Origin: Ruegeria_C sp040830705
GTDB taxonomy: Bacteria > Pseudomonadota > Alphaproteobacteria > Rhodobacterales > Rhodobacteraceae
Assembly (NCBI GenBank): GCA_040830705.1
Contig: JBFOME010000016.1
Coordinates: forward strand, 153,362 to 217,361
Direction: 5' to 3'
Length of the DNA: 64,000 nucleotides
Part shown: positions 41,082-49,199 of the stretch, in pieces
Layout: each line of letters begins with the position of its first letter
Numbering within the stretch: the first letter of the stretch is position 1
Translations under genes and position numbers: made by a program
Notes under the pieces: model-generated
The model's input: only the letters and a program-made list of their open reading frames with translations
What the model was told of the DNA's origin: nothing
Databases searched by the model: none

Positions 41082-41579
41082 TCAGGAGGAGGAGAAACGC
41101 TCGAAATGGCCTGCAAGGATCGGCGCGAGTTCGTCGCTCTCGCGCATTCCCTGCAAGGTCTGTTGCAACTGCCCTTCGCCGTCAAACAACAGCAGCGTCA
41201 CATGCGGCACCCGGTGGAAATTGGCAAAAGCCTCACCATCCGGCGTGGTGATGTCCGCGACCAGATAGACCAGGTCACATTCCCCAAACTGTTCCATGGC
41301 GTGCCGGGTCTCACGCTGAAGCGCGTTGCAGGTCGGGCATTGCGGGTTGTGAACCTGTACGACGCTTGGCTTGCCCTGCCCAATGCGGCTGAGATCATAT
41401 TCATGGGCCAGCGCGCGGACAGACCGTAGGGTGAAATACCCGCCAGCGCTCAGGGCGACCGCGCCGATCGCACCGTTGCGCAGCAGTCTGAGCATATCGC
41501 GACGTTTGACCTCGGGCTGCGCCGCCGCCTTGTCCAGTCGTGCCTTCTGCGCCTGCTTGCGCTTCGATGTCTTCGCCAC
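41082..41579 (-). CDS. Membrane-anchored thioredoxin-like protein
   Basis: A 165-residue protein with a Lys/Arg-rich N-terminus (KTSKRKQAQKARLDK), one membrane helix (about 33-51, LRNGAIGAVALSAGGYFTL) and a thioredoxin-like domain. The redox motif is HNPQCPTCNALQRET, CPTC at 81-84. VPHVTLLLF supplies the cis-Pro region (about 120-128). Probably faces the periplasm; the basic residues before the helix favour a cytoplasmic N-terminus. It could be a thiol oxidoreductase partner for a secreted protein. No Dsb genes are nearby. Convergent with the methyltransferase, 11 bases apart. Confidence 0.78.
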   Translation of the reverse strand: MAKTSKRKQAQKARLDKAAAQPEVKRRDMLRLLRNGAIGAVALSAGGYFTLRSVRALAHEYDLSRIGQGKPSVVQVHNPQCPTCNALQRETRHAMEQFGECDLVYLVADITTPDGEAFANFHRVPHVTLLLFDGEGQLQQTLQGMRESDELAPILAGHFERFSSS

Positions 41580-41746
41580 GATCCAGCGCCTCCTTCAGTG
41601 TCGGTTTGCTGCAGAATACGCCCAAAACAGCACCCAGCGCGCCTCACAATCCGTTCACGCGATCTGACGCGGTGGTGAGGTGCAATTTCCCGTTGCCCGG
41701 CGCGTCCTTCGCCGCCACAAAGGCGGTAAGAAACGGGGAGGCCGGG

Positions 41747-42583
41747 ATGGACCAAAAACTGCTACTGATCATTCTGGACGGTGTGCCCTGGCGCAATTTC
41801 CGCCGTCTGTTTGGCAATCTCGAAGGTTGGATGGATAGCGGCGAGGCACGGGTCTGGCGGTTGCGCTCGGTCCTGCCTTCGACCTCGGCATGCTGCTATG
41901 CCTCGATCCATACCGGGGTGGTCCCGGCAGAACACGGATGTACCGGCAATGGCAATGTGTTCCGGTTATCCCATAAGGACGTGTTCTCACAAACGCGGGC
42001 GGCAGGCGGGGTGACCGGGGCAGTGGCGCATAGCTTCTGGTCAGAGTTCTTCAACCGCAACCCATTCGATCATGTGCGCGACGTGGAATATGACGAGCCC
42101 GACAGCGAAACGATCAATCATGGCCGGTTCCACAGCATGACCGGCTATGGCCATGCCAATCAGATGACGCCCTGCGACCTCGACCTCTTCGCGTCGCTGA
42201 CCAATCTGTGCCAGCGTTTCGACCTCAACTACGGCCTGCTTCATACCAGTACGCTCGACAGTATGGGCCACCGGTTTCACCATGATTGCCACGAGATGGA
42301 CCACGCCTGTTTCGTGATGGACGAGATGCTGGCGCCTTTCATCCCACGCTGGAGGCAGATGGGATATGAGGTGATAGTGACTGCCGATCACGGCCAAGAC
42401 GCGCGCGGCCACCATGGCGGGCGGGACCCGTTGCAACAGGAAACCGCGCTTTATTACTTTGGGGAGGCCCGTGGGCCGGAAAGCGATGTGGTCATCGACC
42501 AGTTGCAATTGGCCCCGACGATCCTATCCCGCCTTGGTGCCTCCGCGGCCCCAACGATGCTAGGGGACCCTTTCCTTCGCTGA
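41747..42583 (+). CDS. Type I phosphodiesterase/nucleotide pyrophosphatase-like
   Basis: A 278-residue alkaline-phosphatase-superfamily enzyme. Metal and nucleophile positions fit the NPP fold: LLIILDGVPWRNF (Asp11), the nucleophile region PSTSACCYASIHTG (about 44-57), STLDSMGHRFHHD (Asp171/His175), and VIVTADHGQDARGHHGG (Asp214, His215, His222). It hydrolyses phosphodiester or pyrophosphate bonds; no signal peptide is visible, so it is probably cytosolic. Phosphonoacetate hydrolase is an alternative. ATG at 41747 is chosen by the family start; a longer frame reads from an upstream non-homologous segment. Confidence 0.85.
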   Translation: MDQKLLLIILDGVPWRNFRRLFGNLEGWMDSGEARVWRLRSVLPSTSACCYASIHTGVVPAEHGCTGNGNVFRLSHKDVFSQTRAAGGVTGAVAHSFWSEFFNRNPFDHVRDVEYDEPDSETINHGRFHSMTGYGHANQMTPCDLDLFASLTNLCQRFDLNYGLLHTSTLDSMGHRFHHDCHEMDHACFVMDEMLAPFIPRWRQMGYEVIVTADHGQDARGHHGGRDPLQQETALYYFGEARGPESDVVIDQLQLAPTILSRLGASAAPTMLGDPFLR

Positions 42584-42594
42584 GGCAGGTGGTG

Positions 42595-42688
42595 AGGCGC
42601 TTCGATGCGCCTTGAACAAGTGCCTTCAAAGGCTCTCATCACGCGATTTGCAGTTCGCGTGTCCAAGGCCGTTCGAACGGCCTTGGAC
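42595..42688. repeat. Four tandem hairpins between convergent genes
   Basis: In 94 bases four stem-loops follow each other: AGGCGC/GCGCCT (42595-42612), GCCTT/AAGGC (42622-42633), CACGCGA/TCGCGTG (42640-42661) and a 28-base perfect palindrome (42661-42688, arm GTCCAAGGCCGTTC). They lie between a + and a - gene that converge. The palindrome could terminate transcription or be a recognition site; no T-tract follows on either strand. Confidence 0.6.
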
Positions 42689-42690
42689 CG

Positions 42691-43614
42691 TCAATCATAG
42701 GGCCAGAGCCCTTGCCCCAATGCCTCAATTGCCAGTGAGATCCGCTCAAAGCTGGCGCGTGCGTGGTCCGCCATATGGCGGGCGCGCAAATAGCCGTGGA
42801 CCAATCCCTCTTCGTTGATCCAGCACACCGTTCCGCCCGCCGCCAGCAACCGGTCGCGATAATCGCGCCCGTCATCGCGTAGCGGGTCGCAATCGGCGGT
42901 GAAGATCAACGTCGGCGGAAGACCCGCGAAATCGCTGTCTTGCAACGGCTCATATGTGGGGTCTTCCGTCGGTGCCTCGTCCAAAGTGCGGATGCTGGAA
43001 TAGAACTTTACATCCGTACGGTTCAGCATCGGTGCGTGCGCATGCTCCAAGTATGAGCCCTGATCCAGGTCGCCGCCGAGGGCTGGATAGATCAGCACCT
43101 GCCCCAGCACGTCTTGCAAACGCCCGCGCGCGTGATGCGCCACGCAGGCCGCCAGCGTGCCACCCGCACTGTCACCAGCCAGTACAAGCGGATCGCCGTA
43201 GCTTCTTGCCGCCCATTCAACCGCCGCCCAGCAATCCTCGAACTGCGCTGGATGTCGATGTTCGGGGCATAGGCGGTAGTCGACCGCTACCACGCGATAC
43301 CCCGACTGGGCGCAGATCTCTGAGCAGACGTCGTCATGACTGTCCAACCCGCCCAGAACAAACCCGCCGCCATGAATGTATATGACCGTTCGCGTTGGTT
43401 GACCCGCAGAATAGACGCGGACCCGAACGCCATCTGCATCCAAATCCTCTGACGGGATCCCGCCCGATTCGTCCTGCCTAAAGGCTTGGCACATCTGGTC
43501 GTAGACCTGCCGCTGTTCTTCGATCGACAGGTCCACCGCATCCTCGGGATAACAGTCTGCCGTACGGCGGACAAAATCCCGCATCTCCGCGTCTAGCTTG
43601 GTGTCATAGTCCAT
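42691..43614 (-). CDS. Alpha/beta hydrolase, HSL-type esterase
   Basis: A 307-residue cytosolic esterase/lipase of the hormone-sensitive-lipase family. The oxyanion loop is VIYIHGGGFVLGGLDSHDDV (about 79-98, HGGG) and the nucleophile elbow is LVLAGDSAGGTLAACVAHHA (about 147-166, GDSAGG). The acid Asp is in FTADCDPLRDDG and the catalytic His in GLVHGYL near the end. The start is 12 bases downstream of the acyl-CoA synthetase stop on the same strand, so both probably share one transcript and act on related acyl esters or acids. Confidence 0.9.
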   Translation of the reverse strand: MDYDTKLDAEMRDFVRRTADCYPEDAVDLSIEEQRQVYDQMCQAFRQDESGGIPSEDLDADGVRVRVYSAGQPTRTVIYIHGGGFVLGGLDSHDDVCSEICAQSGYRVVAVDYRLCPEHRHPAQFEDCWAAVEWAARSYGDPLVLAGDSAGGTLAACVAHHARGRLQDVLGQVLIYPALGGDLDQGSYLEHAHAPMLNRTDVKFYSSIRTLDEAPTEDPTYEPLQDSDFAGLPPTLIFTADCDPLRDDGRDYRDRLLAAGGTVCWINEEGLVHGYLRARHMADHARASFERISLAIEALGQGLWPYD

Positions 43615-43626
43615 TCGGTCTCCCGA

Positions 43627-45516
43627 TCAGGCAGCCCATTCCCAAGGGCGGGTGTAATCGCCCAGAATCTTTGACACATCCTCATCCGAGGTGCCGTTGG
43701 CGTCAAGCTGCGCGACAAGGCCGCGTTTCTTGTCGTCAACGACCGAGATCACCCGCGCCGCCACCTCGCCCTTTTCAAGCGCCATATTGTAGATCCGCGT
43801 GATCGCTTCCTTGCGCAGATCAGGCTTGAAGACCTTGCCAACGGCGGTTTTCGGAAGCTCGGGCAGTATGGCGAGATGCTTGGGGTGCGCTGCGCGTTCA
43901 TGGATATGCACTTCGCAGTATTTCATCAGCTCCTCTGTGGTCGCGGATGCGCCATCAATCAGTTCGACGTAGACGCAGGGAACCTCCCCCGCATATTCGT
44001 CGGGCTGGCCGATTGCGCCGGCAAAGGCTACCGCCTCATGACCCAGAAGGGTCTCTTCGATCTCGGCGGGATCAATGTTGTGGCCGCCGCGAATGATCAG
44101 ATCCTTTGCGCGCCCGGTGATCCACAGATACCCATCCGCATCCACCCGGCCCAGATCACCCGTGCGCAGATAGGTGTCGTTGTGGTAAAGATCGCGGTTC
44201 TTATCTACCTCGGTATAGGTGTGCCCGGCAAAGACTCCAGGGTTCGAGATGCAGATCTCGCCCACCTCGTCGATCTTGGCCTCGACCGGCCCATCGGACG
44301 TATCGTTGTAGATCTTCACATCCGTATAGGGGAGCGGCACACCGATCGAGCCGATCTTCTTTTCTCCATCCACCGGATTGCAGGACACAAGGCAGGTCGC
44401 CTCGGTCAGGCCGTAACCCTCGACGATGGTGACGCCCGTGGCTTCCTCAAACCGACGGAATAGCTCCAGCGGCAGCGGGGCCGAGCCCGAGAATGCCGTC
44501 TTGATGGTGGAGATATCGGCATCTACTGGACGCTGCATCTTGGCCGAAATGGCCGTTGGAACCGTGATGATAAACGAAATTTTCCAGCGTTCGATCAGTT
44601 TCCAGAAATTGTCGAACACCCCGTCGCCGCGATAGCCCTGCGGTGTCGGGAAGACCACATGCGCACCCGACGAGACTGCAGCCATCACGATCACGTGGCA
44701 GGCGAACACGTGGAACAGCGGCAGCGGACACATGATGTTGTCGTCGGGACCAAAGAGCAGCGTGTCCCCCAGCCATCCATTGTAGATCATACCGGAATAT
44801 TTGTGCTGCGCCACTTTCGGCATGCCCGTGGTACCCCCGGTATGGAAGTAGCAGGCAACCCGATCCTCGGTAGAATCGGAAAACGCCAGCGTGTTCGGTT
44901 GCTGAGACATGGCCTTGTTGAAGTTCATATAGTCTGCATGCGCCAAGTGTTGCTTGTCTTCCATCTTGGGACGCAGCAACGGCACGATCCAGGACTTCGG
45001 CGGGGTCAGGTAGCGGTTGAGGTCCACCTCTAGAACCGTCTTCACGTTGGGCGCGTGGCGGACAGCCTCGGCCACTTTTTGGGCCACATCGGTCTTGGGG
45101 AAGGGTTTGAGCGTCACCACAACCTTGGCGTTGGTTTCGCGCAGGATCGAAGCGATCTGCTCGGGCTCCAATAGCGGGTTGATGGGGTTGACGATACCCG
45201 CAACGGCACCACCCAGCATCGTGATCAAAGTCTCGTTGCAGTTAGGCAGCACATAGGCAACTACGTCCTTTTCGCCCACACCAAGCGATCTGAACAGGTT
45301 GGCGGCTTGCGTGACCTTGTCCTTGAGTTCTGCCCAGCTCAGCGTCTCGGCTTTGTCTGCGGGGCCAGAGAAAATCTGGTAACTGATCGCATTGTGATTT
45401 GGGTATTTTCCCGCCGTCGATGACAGAAGCTGATAAAGCGTGACCGGAACGTCGCGCTCTGCCCAGGGCATTTCATTTTCGATTGCATCGCGATCCGCAA
45501 CGCCCGCAAAGGTCAT
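43627..45516 (-). CDS. AMP-dependent acyl-CoA synthetase
   Basis: A 629-residue ANL-family enzyme that activates a carboxylic acid to an acyl-AMP and then acyl-CoA. Motifs: CYFHTGGTTGMPKVAQHKYS (P-loop, about 233-252), VEGYGLTEATCL, YLRTGDLGRVDADGYLWITG (hinge region), RAKDLIIRGGHNIDPAEIEE, and the catalytic Lys in LPKTAVGKVFKPDL near residue 572. It is longer than a typical FadD. Substrate class cannot be set, though aryl- or fatty-acid chains are likely. AGGAGG-like sequence precedes ATG at 45516, better than an upstream start. It leads a two-gene operon with the esterase. Confidence 0.9.
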   Translation of the reverse strand: MTFAGVADRDAIENEMPWAERDVPVTLYQLLSSTAGKYPNHNAISYQIFSGPADKAETLSWAELKDKVTQAANLFRSLGVGEKDVVAYVLPNCNETLITMLGGAVAGIVNPINPLLEPEQIASILRETNAKVVVTLKPFPKTDVAQKVAEAVRHAPNVKTVLEVDLNRYLTPPKSWIVPLLRPKMEDKQHLAHADYMNFNKAMSQQPNTLAFSDSTEDRVACYFHTGGTTGMPKVAQHKYSGMIYNGWLGDTLLFGPDDNIMCPLPLFHVFACHVIVMAAVSSGAHVVFPTPQGYRGDGVFDNFWKLIERWKISFIITVPTAISAKMQRPVDADISTIKTAFSGSAPLPLELFRRFEEATGVTIVEGYGLTEATCLVSCNPVDGEKKIGSIGVPLPYTDVKIYNDTSDGPVEAKIDEVGEICISNPGVFAGHTYTEVDKNRDLYHNDTYLRTGDLGRVDADGYLWITGRAKDLIIRGGHNIDPAEIEETLLGHEAVAFAGAIGQPDEYAGEVPCVYVELIDGASATTEELMKYCEVHIHERAAHPKHLAILPELPKTAVGKVFKPDLRKEAITRIYNMALEKGEVAARVISVVDDKKRGLVAQLDANGTSDEDVSKILGDYTRPWEWAA

Positions 45517-45675
45517 GTGATTTCCTCCCTTTAGATGCGCAACGGTGCAAGAACCCGTCCGCAGTCGGCACAACCTGCGAGAAAGCAGGGATCAACGCAA
45601 GAAACACCCTAGCGTCAATTTAAGCGCGTGCGAGGGAATACCGCCACGTCATTTATCGATTTTCTGCAGGCGCGT

Positions 45676-47484
45676 TTATTCCGCCGCCATTCCCTCGGTG
45701 AATTGCAGCCGCGCGAGCCGTGCATAAAGACCGCCCTGCGCCACCAGCTCATCATGTTTGCCCTGCGCAACGATACGGCCGTTTTCAAGCACGACGATAC
45801 GGTCAGCTTTCTTCACGGTCGCCAGACGGTGCGCGACGATCACCGTGGTACGTCCCGCGCAGAGCACATCCACCGCCTGCTGCACCGCACGCTCGCTCTC
45901 GGCATCCAGCGCCGAGGTTGCCTCGTCCAGCAGCAGCACCGGCGCGTCGCGCAGGATGGCACGGGCGATGGCGATGCGTTGCTTTTGGCCGCCCGACAGC
46001 ATCACGCCCCGCTCGCCCACATAGCTGTCATACCCTTCGGGCAAGGCAGCGATGAAGTCATGCGCGGCGGCGGCACGGGCGGCCTGCTCGACCTCGGCGT
46101 CGCTGGCGGATGGGCGCCCGAAACGGATGTTATCCCTTACAGTACTGGCAAAGATCACCGGATCTTGCGGAACCAGCGCGATGTGGCGGCGGAAATCGTT
46201 ACGAGACAGGCTGTGCAGATCGATCCCGTCCAACGTCACTCGCCCCTGATCGGGGTCATAAAACCGCTGTATCATCTGGATCACCGTTGTCTTGCCCGCG
46301 CCCGAGGGGCCGACCAGCGCCACAGTTTCACCCGGCGCCACGGTCAGTGACATATCATCCAGCGCAAGATGTTCGGGCCGTGACGGATAGCGGAAGCTGA
46401 CAGCATCCAGCGCAATCTCGCCCCTCACCGGGTCGGGTAGCTGCGCGGGCGTAGGGGGATCAAGTACGGTATCTGCCGCGTGCAACAGTTCTACCAACCG
46501 CTCGGTCGCACCTGCGGCGCGCTGCAATTCGCTCCAGATCTCGGACAATGCGGCGACCGAGCCCGCCATGATCACCGAATAAATCACGAACTGAATAAGC
46601 GTCCCCTCGGTCATCGTGCCCGAGCGCACCGCATTGGCCCCCATCCAAAGCACGCCGACAATGCCGCTGAAGACCAGAAAGATCACGATCACGGTCAGGA
46701 TCGCGCGGGTGCGAATGCGCAGGCGTGACACGTCGTATGAGGTCTCGGTCATCTCGGCAAACTGCGCGCGGCTCGCCGCCTCGCCGGTATAGGCCTGCAC
46801 TGTCTGCACCGCGCTCAGCGCCTCGCCCGCACTACCCGAAGAGGCCGCGATCCAGTCCTGGTTCTCGCGGCTGATCCGGCGCAGACGTCGGCCCAGAACC
46901 AGAATCGGGACAATCACGATGGGGATCAGCAGCAGCACCATGCCGGTCAGTTTGGCCGAGGTCAGCAGCATCAGGACCAACCCGCCGACAAAGAGCAGCA
47001 TGTTGCGCAATGCGATTGATACCGACGACCCCAGCACCGACTGGATCAGCGTGGTGTCCGTGGTGATCCGGCTGAGCACCTCGCCGGTCATGATCCGTTC
47101 GAAAAACTCCGGGCTCATACCAATCACCCGGTCGAACACGGCCATGCGGATATCGGCCACCACCCGCTCGCCCAGGCGGGTCACCAGCGCATAGCGGATG
47201 CCAGTGCCCAGCGCGAGGATGGCGGCGATCCCAAGTGCTGCAAGAAAGTAACGATCAAGCAGGTCCCCGTTTTCGATGCGGAAATTGTCCACTACGCGGC
47301 GCACAGCAAGCGGCAGCGTCAGTGACATCGCAGCCGTGAGGATCAGCGCCGCCACGGCCCCCGCCATCAGTCCCTTATACGGCACCATGAAGGGCCAGAG
47401 CGCCCCCAGCACACCCAGCCTGCGTGAAGTCGCACGCTCTTCGCTGGCATTTGGCGCGGGCTGAGCGGGTTTCGATCTGGCCAT
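45676..47484 (-). CDS. ABC exporter with fused ATPase (MsbA/BmrA-like)
   Basis: A 602-residue half-transporter: six membrane helices (about 35-310, starting LGALWPFMVPYKGLMAGAVA), then an ATPase with Walker A LVGPSGAGKTTVIQMI, signature LSGGQKQRIAIARAILRD, Walker B PVLLLDEATSALDAESERAV and H-loop VIVAHRLATVKKADRIVVLE. It functions as a homodimer exporting lipid or drug-like substrates. The N-terminal extension is Pro/Ala-rich (RSKPAQPAPNASEERATSRR). The start is ambiguous: ATG at 47484 is used, while a TTG 12 codons upstream is also possible. Single gene. Confidence 0.92.
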   Translation of the reverse strand: MARSKPAQPAPNASEERATSRRLGVLGALWPFMVPYKGLMAGAVAALILTAAMSLTLPLAVRRVVDNFRIENGDLLDRYFLAALGIAAILALGTGIRYALVTRLGERVVADIRMAVFDRVIGMSPEFFERIMTGEVLSRITTDTTLIQSVLGSSVSIALRNMLLFVGGLVLMLLTSAKLTGMVLLLIPIVIVPILVLGRRLRRISRENQDWIAASSGSAGEALSAVQTVQAYTGEAASRAQFAEMTETSYDVSRLRIRTRAILTVIVIFLVFSGIVGVLWMGANAVRSGTMTEGTLIQFVIYSVIMAGSVAALSEIWSELQRAAGATERLVELLHAADTVLDPPTPAQLPDPVRGEIALDAVSFRYPSRPEHLALDDMSLTVAPGETVALVGPSGAGKTTVIQMIQRFYDPDQGRVTLDGIDLHSLSRNDFRRHIALVPQDPVIFASTVRDNIRFGRPSASDAEVEQAARAAAAHDFIAALPEGYDSYVGERGVMLSGGQKQRIAIARAILRDAPVLLLDEATSALDAESERAVQQAVDVLCAGRTTVIVAHRLATVKKADRIVVLENGRIVAQGKHDELVAQGGLYARLARLQFTEGMAAE

Positions 47485-47770
47485 GACATCGGTCTCGCAT
47501 TGGGTCTTTTCGGGGCGCAATACCCCGTTGGCCCCGCTTCATGGCCCTGCGCCCTCGGCAGGTCAAGCAAATGCGCGCACCCGCCCATGCGGCCAATACA
47601 CACAACCCGCAGCAAGACGACGGAAGATGCGGGACCGCCTTAGACCAAAAGGACCGAACGCCGCTTCGCTCGCCAAAGGATAAACCGTGAAAAGATGCAT
47701 AAGAATCAAATGATTAACCGGCGTTGATCTGGCCTTTGTGCAAGTTGTGTGAAGGGATTGCATTCTTGAA

Positions 47771-47810
47771 GCAGTTAGCGGGAATCGAACCCGCAGCTCA
47801 AGTTTGGAAG
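47771..47810 (-). pseudogene. tRNA-like T-arm fragment
   Basis: On the minus strand GCGGG-TTCGATT-CCCGC (47778-47794) is a canonical T-arm with a 5-bp stem and 7-base loop. It is followed by an acceptor-like 3' strand TAACTGC and TTCA in place of CCA. A CTTCCAA anticodon-loop-like stretch lies at 47804-47810. No matching 5' acceptor strand (GCAGTTA) or D-arm is found within 150 bases upstream, so it is not a complete tRNA. It might be the remains of a tRNA or of an integration site. Confidence 0.35.
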
Positions 47811-47904
47811 AGAGACAGACAATCCATCACAAACCCGTTCAAAACAATTGGCTTACCAAAGTCCATTAAGGTCTGTTTGCAGAAAATGTCCCAGAAGTGT
47901 TCTT

Positions 47905-47978
47905 TGGAGCGGGTAGACGGAATCGAACCGACATAGCCTGCTTGGAAGGCAGGGGCTTTACCATTAAGCTATACCCGC
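47905..47978 (-). tRNA. tRNA-Gly (anticodon TCC)
   Basis: On the minus strand the cloverleaf reads GCGGGTA ... TACCCGC for the acceptor stem, with discriminator T and encoded CCA (74 bases). The D-arm is TAGCTTAATGGTAAAGC, the anticodon arm CCTGC-CTTCCAA-GCAGG and the T-arm GTCGG-TTCGATT-CCGTC with one G-T pair. The anticodon TCC reads GGA/GGG. Confidence 0.95.
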
Positions 47979-47993
47979 TCACAGTTTTGCCTG

Positions 47994-48020
47994 CTTATTT
48001 GATGGCTGTTTTGGCGTCAA
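47994..48020 (-). promoter_or_regulatory. Probable promoter of tRNA-Gly
   Basis: On the minus strand TTGACG (48015-48020) precedes an A/T-rich AATAAG (47994-47999) with 15 bases between, and the tRNA begins 15 bases later. Spacing is slightly short for sigma-70, so this is moderate support only. Confidence 0.4.
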
Positions 48021-48089
48021 GCACGAAGTCCAGCTTGGATGAGACGCCCTAGGTGGAGAGCGATCTTTGGATGATATGAGGCCGGTGTG

Positions 48090-48857
48090 ATGCGCGGAGT
48101 TTTGCTCGATATCGCAGGTGTTCTTTACCAAGGCGACAAGGTCCTGCCCGCCGCTGCAGAGGCTGTAGCGATCATTCGGCGCGCGGGACTTCCAGTTCGG
48201 TTTCTAACCAACTCGACCCGGCGTCCGAAGCGCATCATTCTGAATAAACTGCACGGCTTTGGCATCGACGCAGAGGCTGAGGAAGTCCTAACGCCTGCCG
48301 CTGCCACCTGTATCTGGCTGGAAGAACACGGCTACACACCCCATCTGCTCGTTCACCCGGATCTGGAAGAGGATTTCGCTGCCTGCCCCAGTTCGGGCCC
48401 ACAAGCAGTGATCGTCGGGGATGCCGGCCAGTACTTCACCTATGATCGCCTTAACGCGGCCTTTCGCCTGATCAATGACGGGGCTCCGTTTCTTGCCTTG
48501 GCCGCCAACAGGATCTTTCGCGATACCGATGGCGAGTTAAGTCTGGATGCAGGTGCTTTCGTCCGAGCACTCGAATATTCAAGCGGGACACAAGCTAGGT
48601 TGTTTGGCAAACCTTCGCCCACCTTCTTCCACGCCGCCGTGCAAAGCATGCGTCAAGAGCCAGCAGATGTTGTGATGATCGGCGATGACGCCGAAAGTGA
48701 CATCGCGGGCGCCCTGAACGCGGGGCTGGGCGCGGCGATACTTGTCCGAACTGGAAAATACCGACCTGGCGACGAGAAGCGTCATGAGCCGCGCCCCAGC
48801 GCAACTGTCAAAGGGATCATCGAAGCTGTGAGGCACATAGTGGCTGGGCGTCTTTGA
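48090..48857 (+). CDS. HAD phosphatase, LHPP-like (TIGR01458)
   Basis: A 255-residue HAD-superfamily hydrolase. Motif I is GVLLDIAGVLYQG: the nucleophile Asp is present but the second Asp is replaced, as in human LHPP (DISGVLY). Motif II is VRFLTNSTRRPK, the Lys motif LFGKPSPTFF, and motif IV DVVMIGDDAESDIAGALNAG. This agrees with the LHPP/TIGR01458 group, whose mammalian member dephosphorylates phosphohistidine and pyrophosphate. Cytosolic. ATG at 48090 has GAGG eight bases upstream; a GTG one codon earlier is also possible. It precedes a protein kinase gene by 342 bases. Confidence 0.85.
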   Translation: MRGVLLDIAGVLYQGDKVLPAAAEAVAIIRRAGLPVRFLTNSTRRPKRIILNKLHGFGIDAEAEEVLTPAAATCIWLEEHGYTPHLLVHPDLEEDFAACPSSGPQAVIVGDAGQYFTYDRLNAAFRLINDGAPFLALAANRIFRDTDGELSLDAGAFVRALEYSSGTQARLFGKPSPTFFHAAVQSMRQEPADVVMIGDDAESDIAGALNAGLGAAILVRTGKYRPGDEKRHEPRPSATVKGIIEAVRHIVAGRL

Positions 48858-49199
48858 GCGGGAGCATGCAAGCAATCTTCGAACGCGATCTGCGATCTGG
48901 TCGGAATGGCATTCATAGACGAGCGCGGCACTTAGTTCGCCAGACGCAATTTTTGATCTCCATTCGCAGCTTGCGCCTGTCGCGACAGGAGCCCACCCGA
49001 TGGATCACACGCTACGATGTCCGGGTCACGCAGAAGCGGCACCCTTTCGGTGAATTCGGTCTAGACCGGACTTTGGCTGGATCTGTCAGCGCATCAGTGG
49101 ACTGATCATTTAGCGGACGTTCATCGGGCCTAAGCGCGTTGGCGCGGTTGACACACGTGACTACGGGGCATCATCGTTGGTTGTTGAAGGAGGGCCATT
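48858..49199. other. Upstream region of the kinase gene
   Basis: A 342-base stretch without a convincing gene. TTGACA (49148-49153) is a perfect -35 match; 17 bases on lies TCATCG (49171-49176), a weak -10. The kinase start is 24 bases later, so this is a plausible but partial promoter. CACGTG follows the -35 immediately. The remaining sequence is featureless to my eye. Confidence 0.4.

Larger units (their letters stand above)
47485..48089. other. Gene-poor region around tRNA-Gly
   Basis: About 605 bases contain one certain tRNA gene and one tRNA-like fragment, listed separately, and no convincing protein gene. The translated stretches GIEPA and GIEPT here come from tRNA T-loops read in a protein frame. 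The rest shows no pattern I can name. Confidence 0.6.

Noticed and set aside
47724..47936. A 70-codon frame containing GIEPA and GIEPT
   Set aside because: These motifs are translated T-loops of the tRNA-Gly and the tRNA-like fragment, not protein.
48854..49105. An 83-codon frame after the LHPP-like gene
   Set aside because: It overlaps the preceding stop, has no ribosome site and no family similarity; treated as non-coding.
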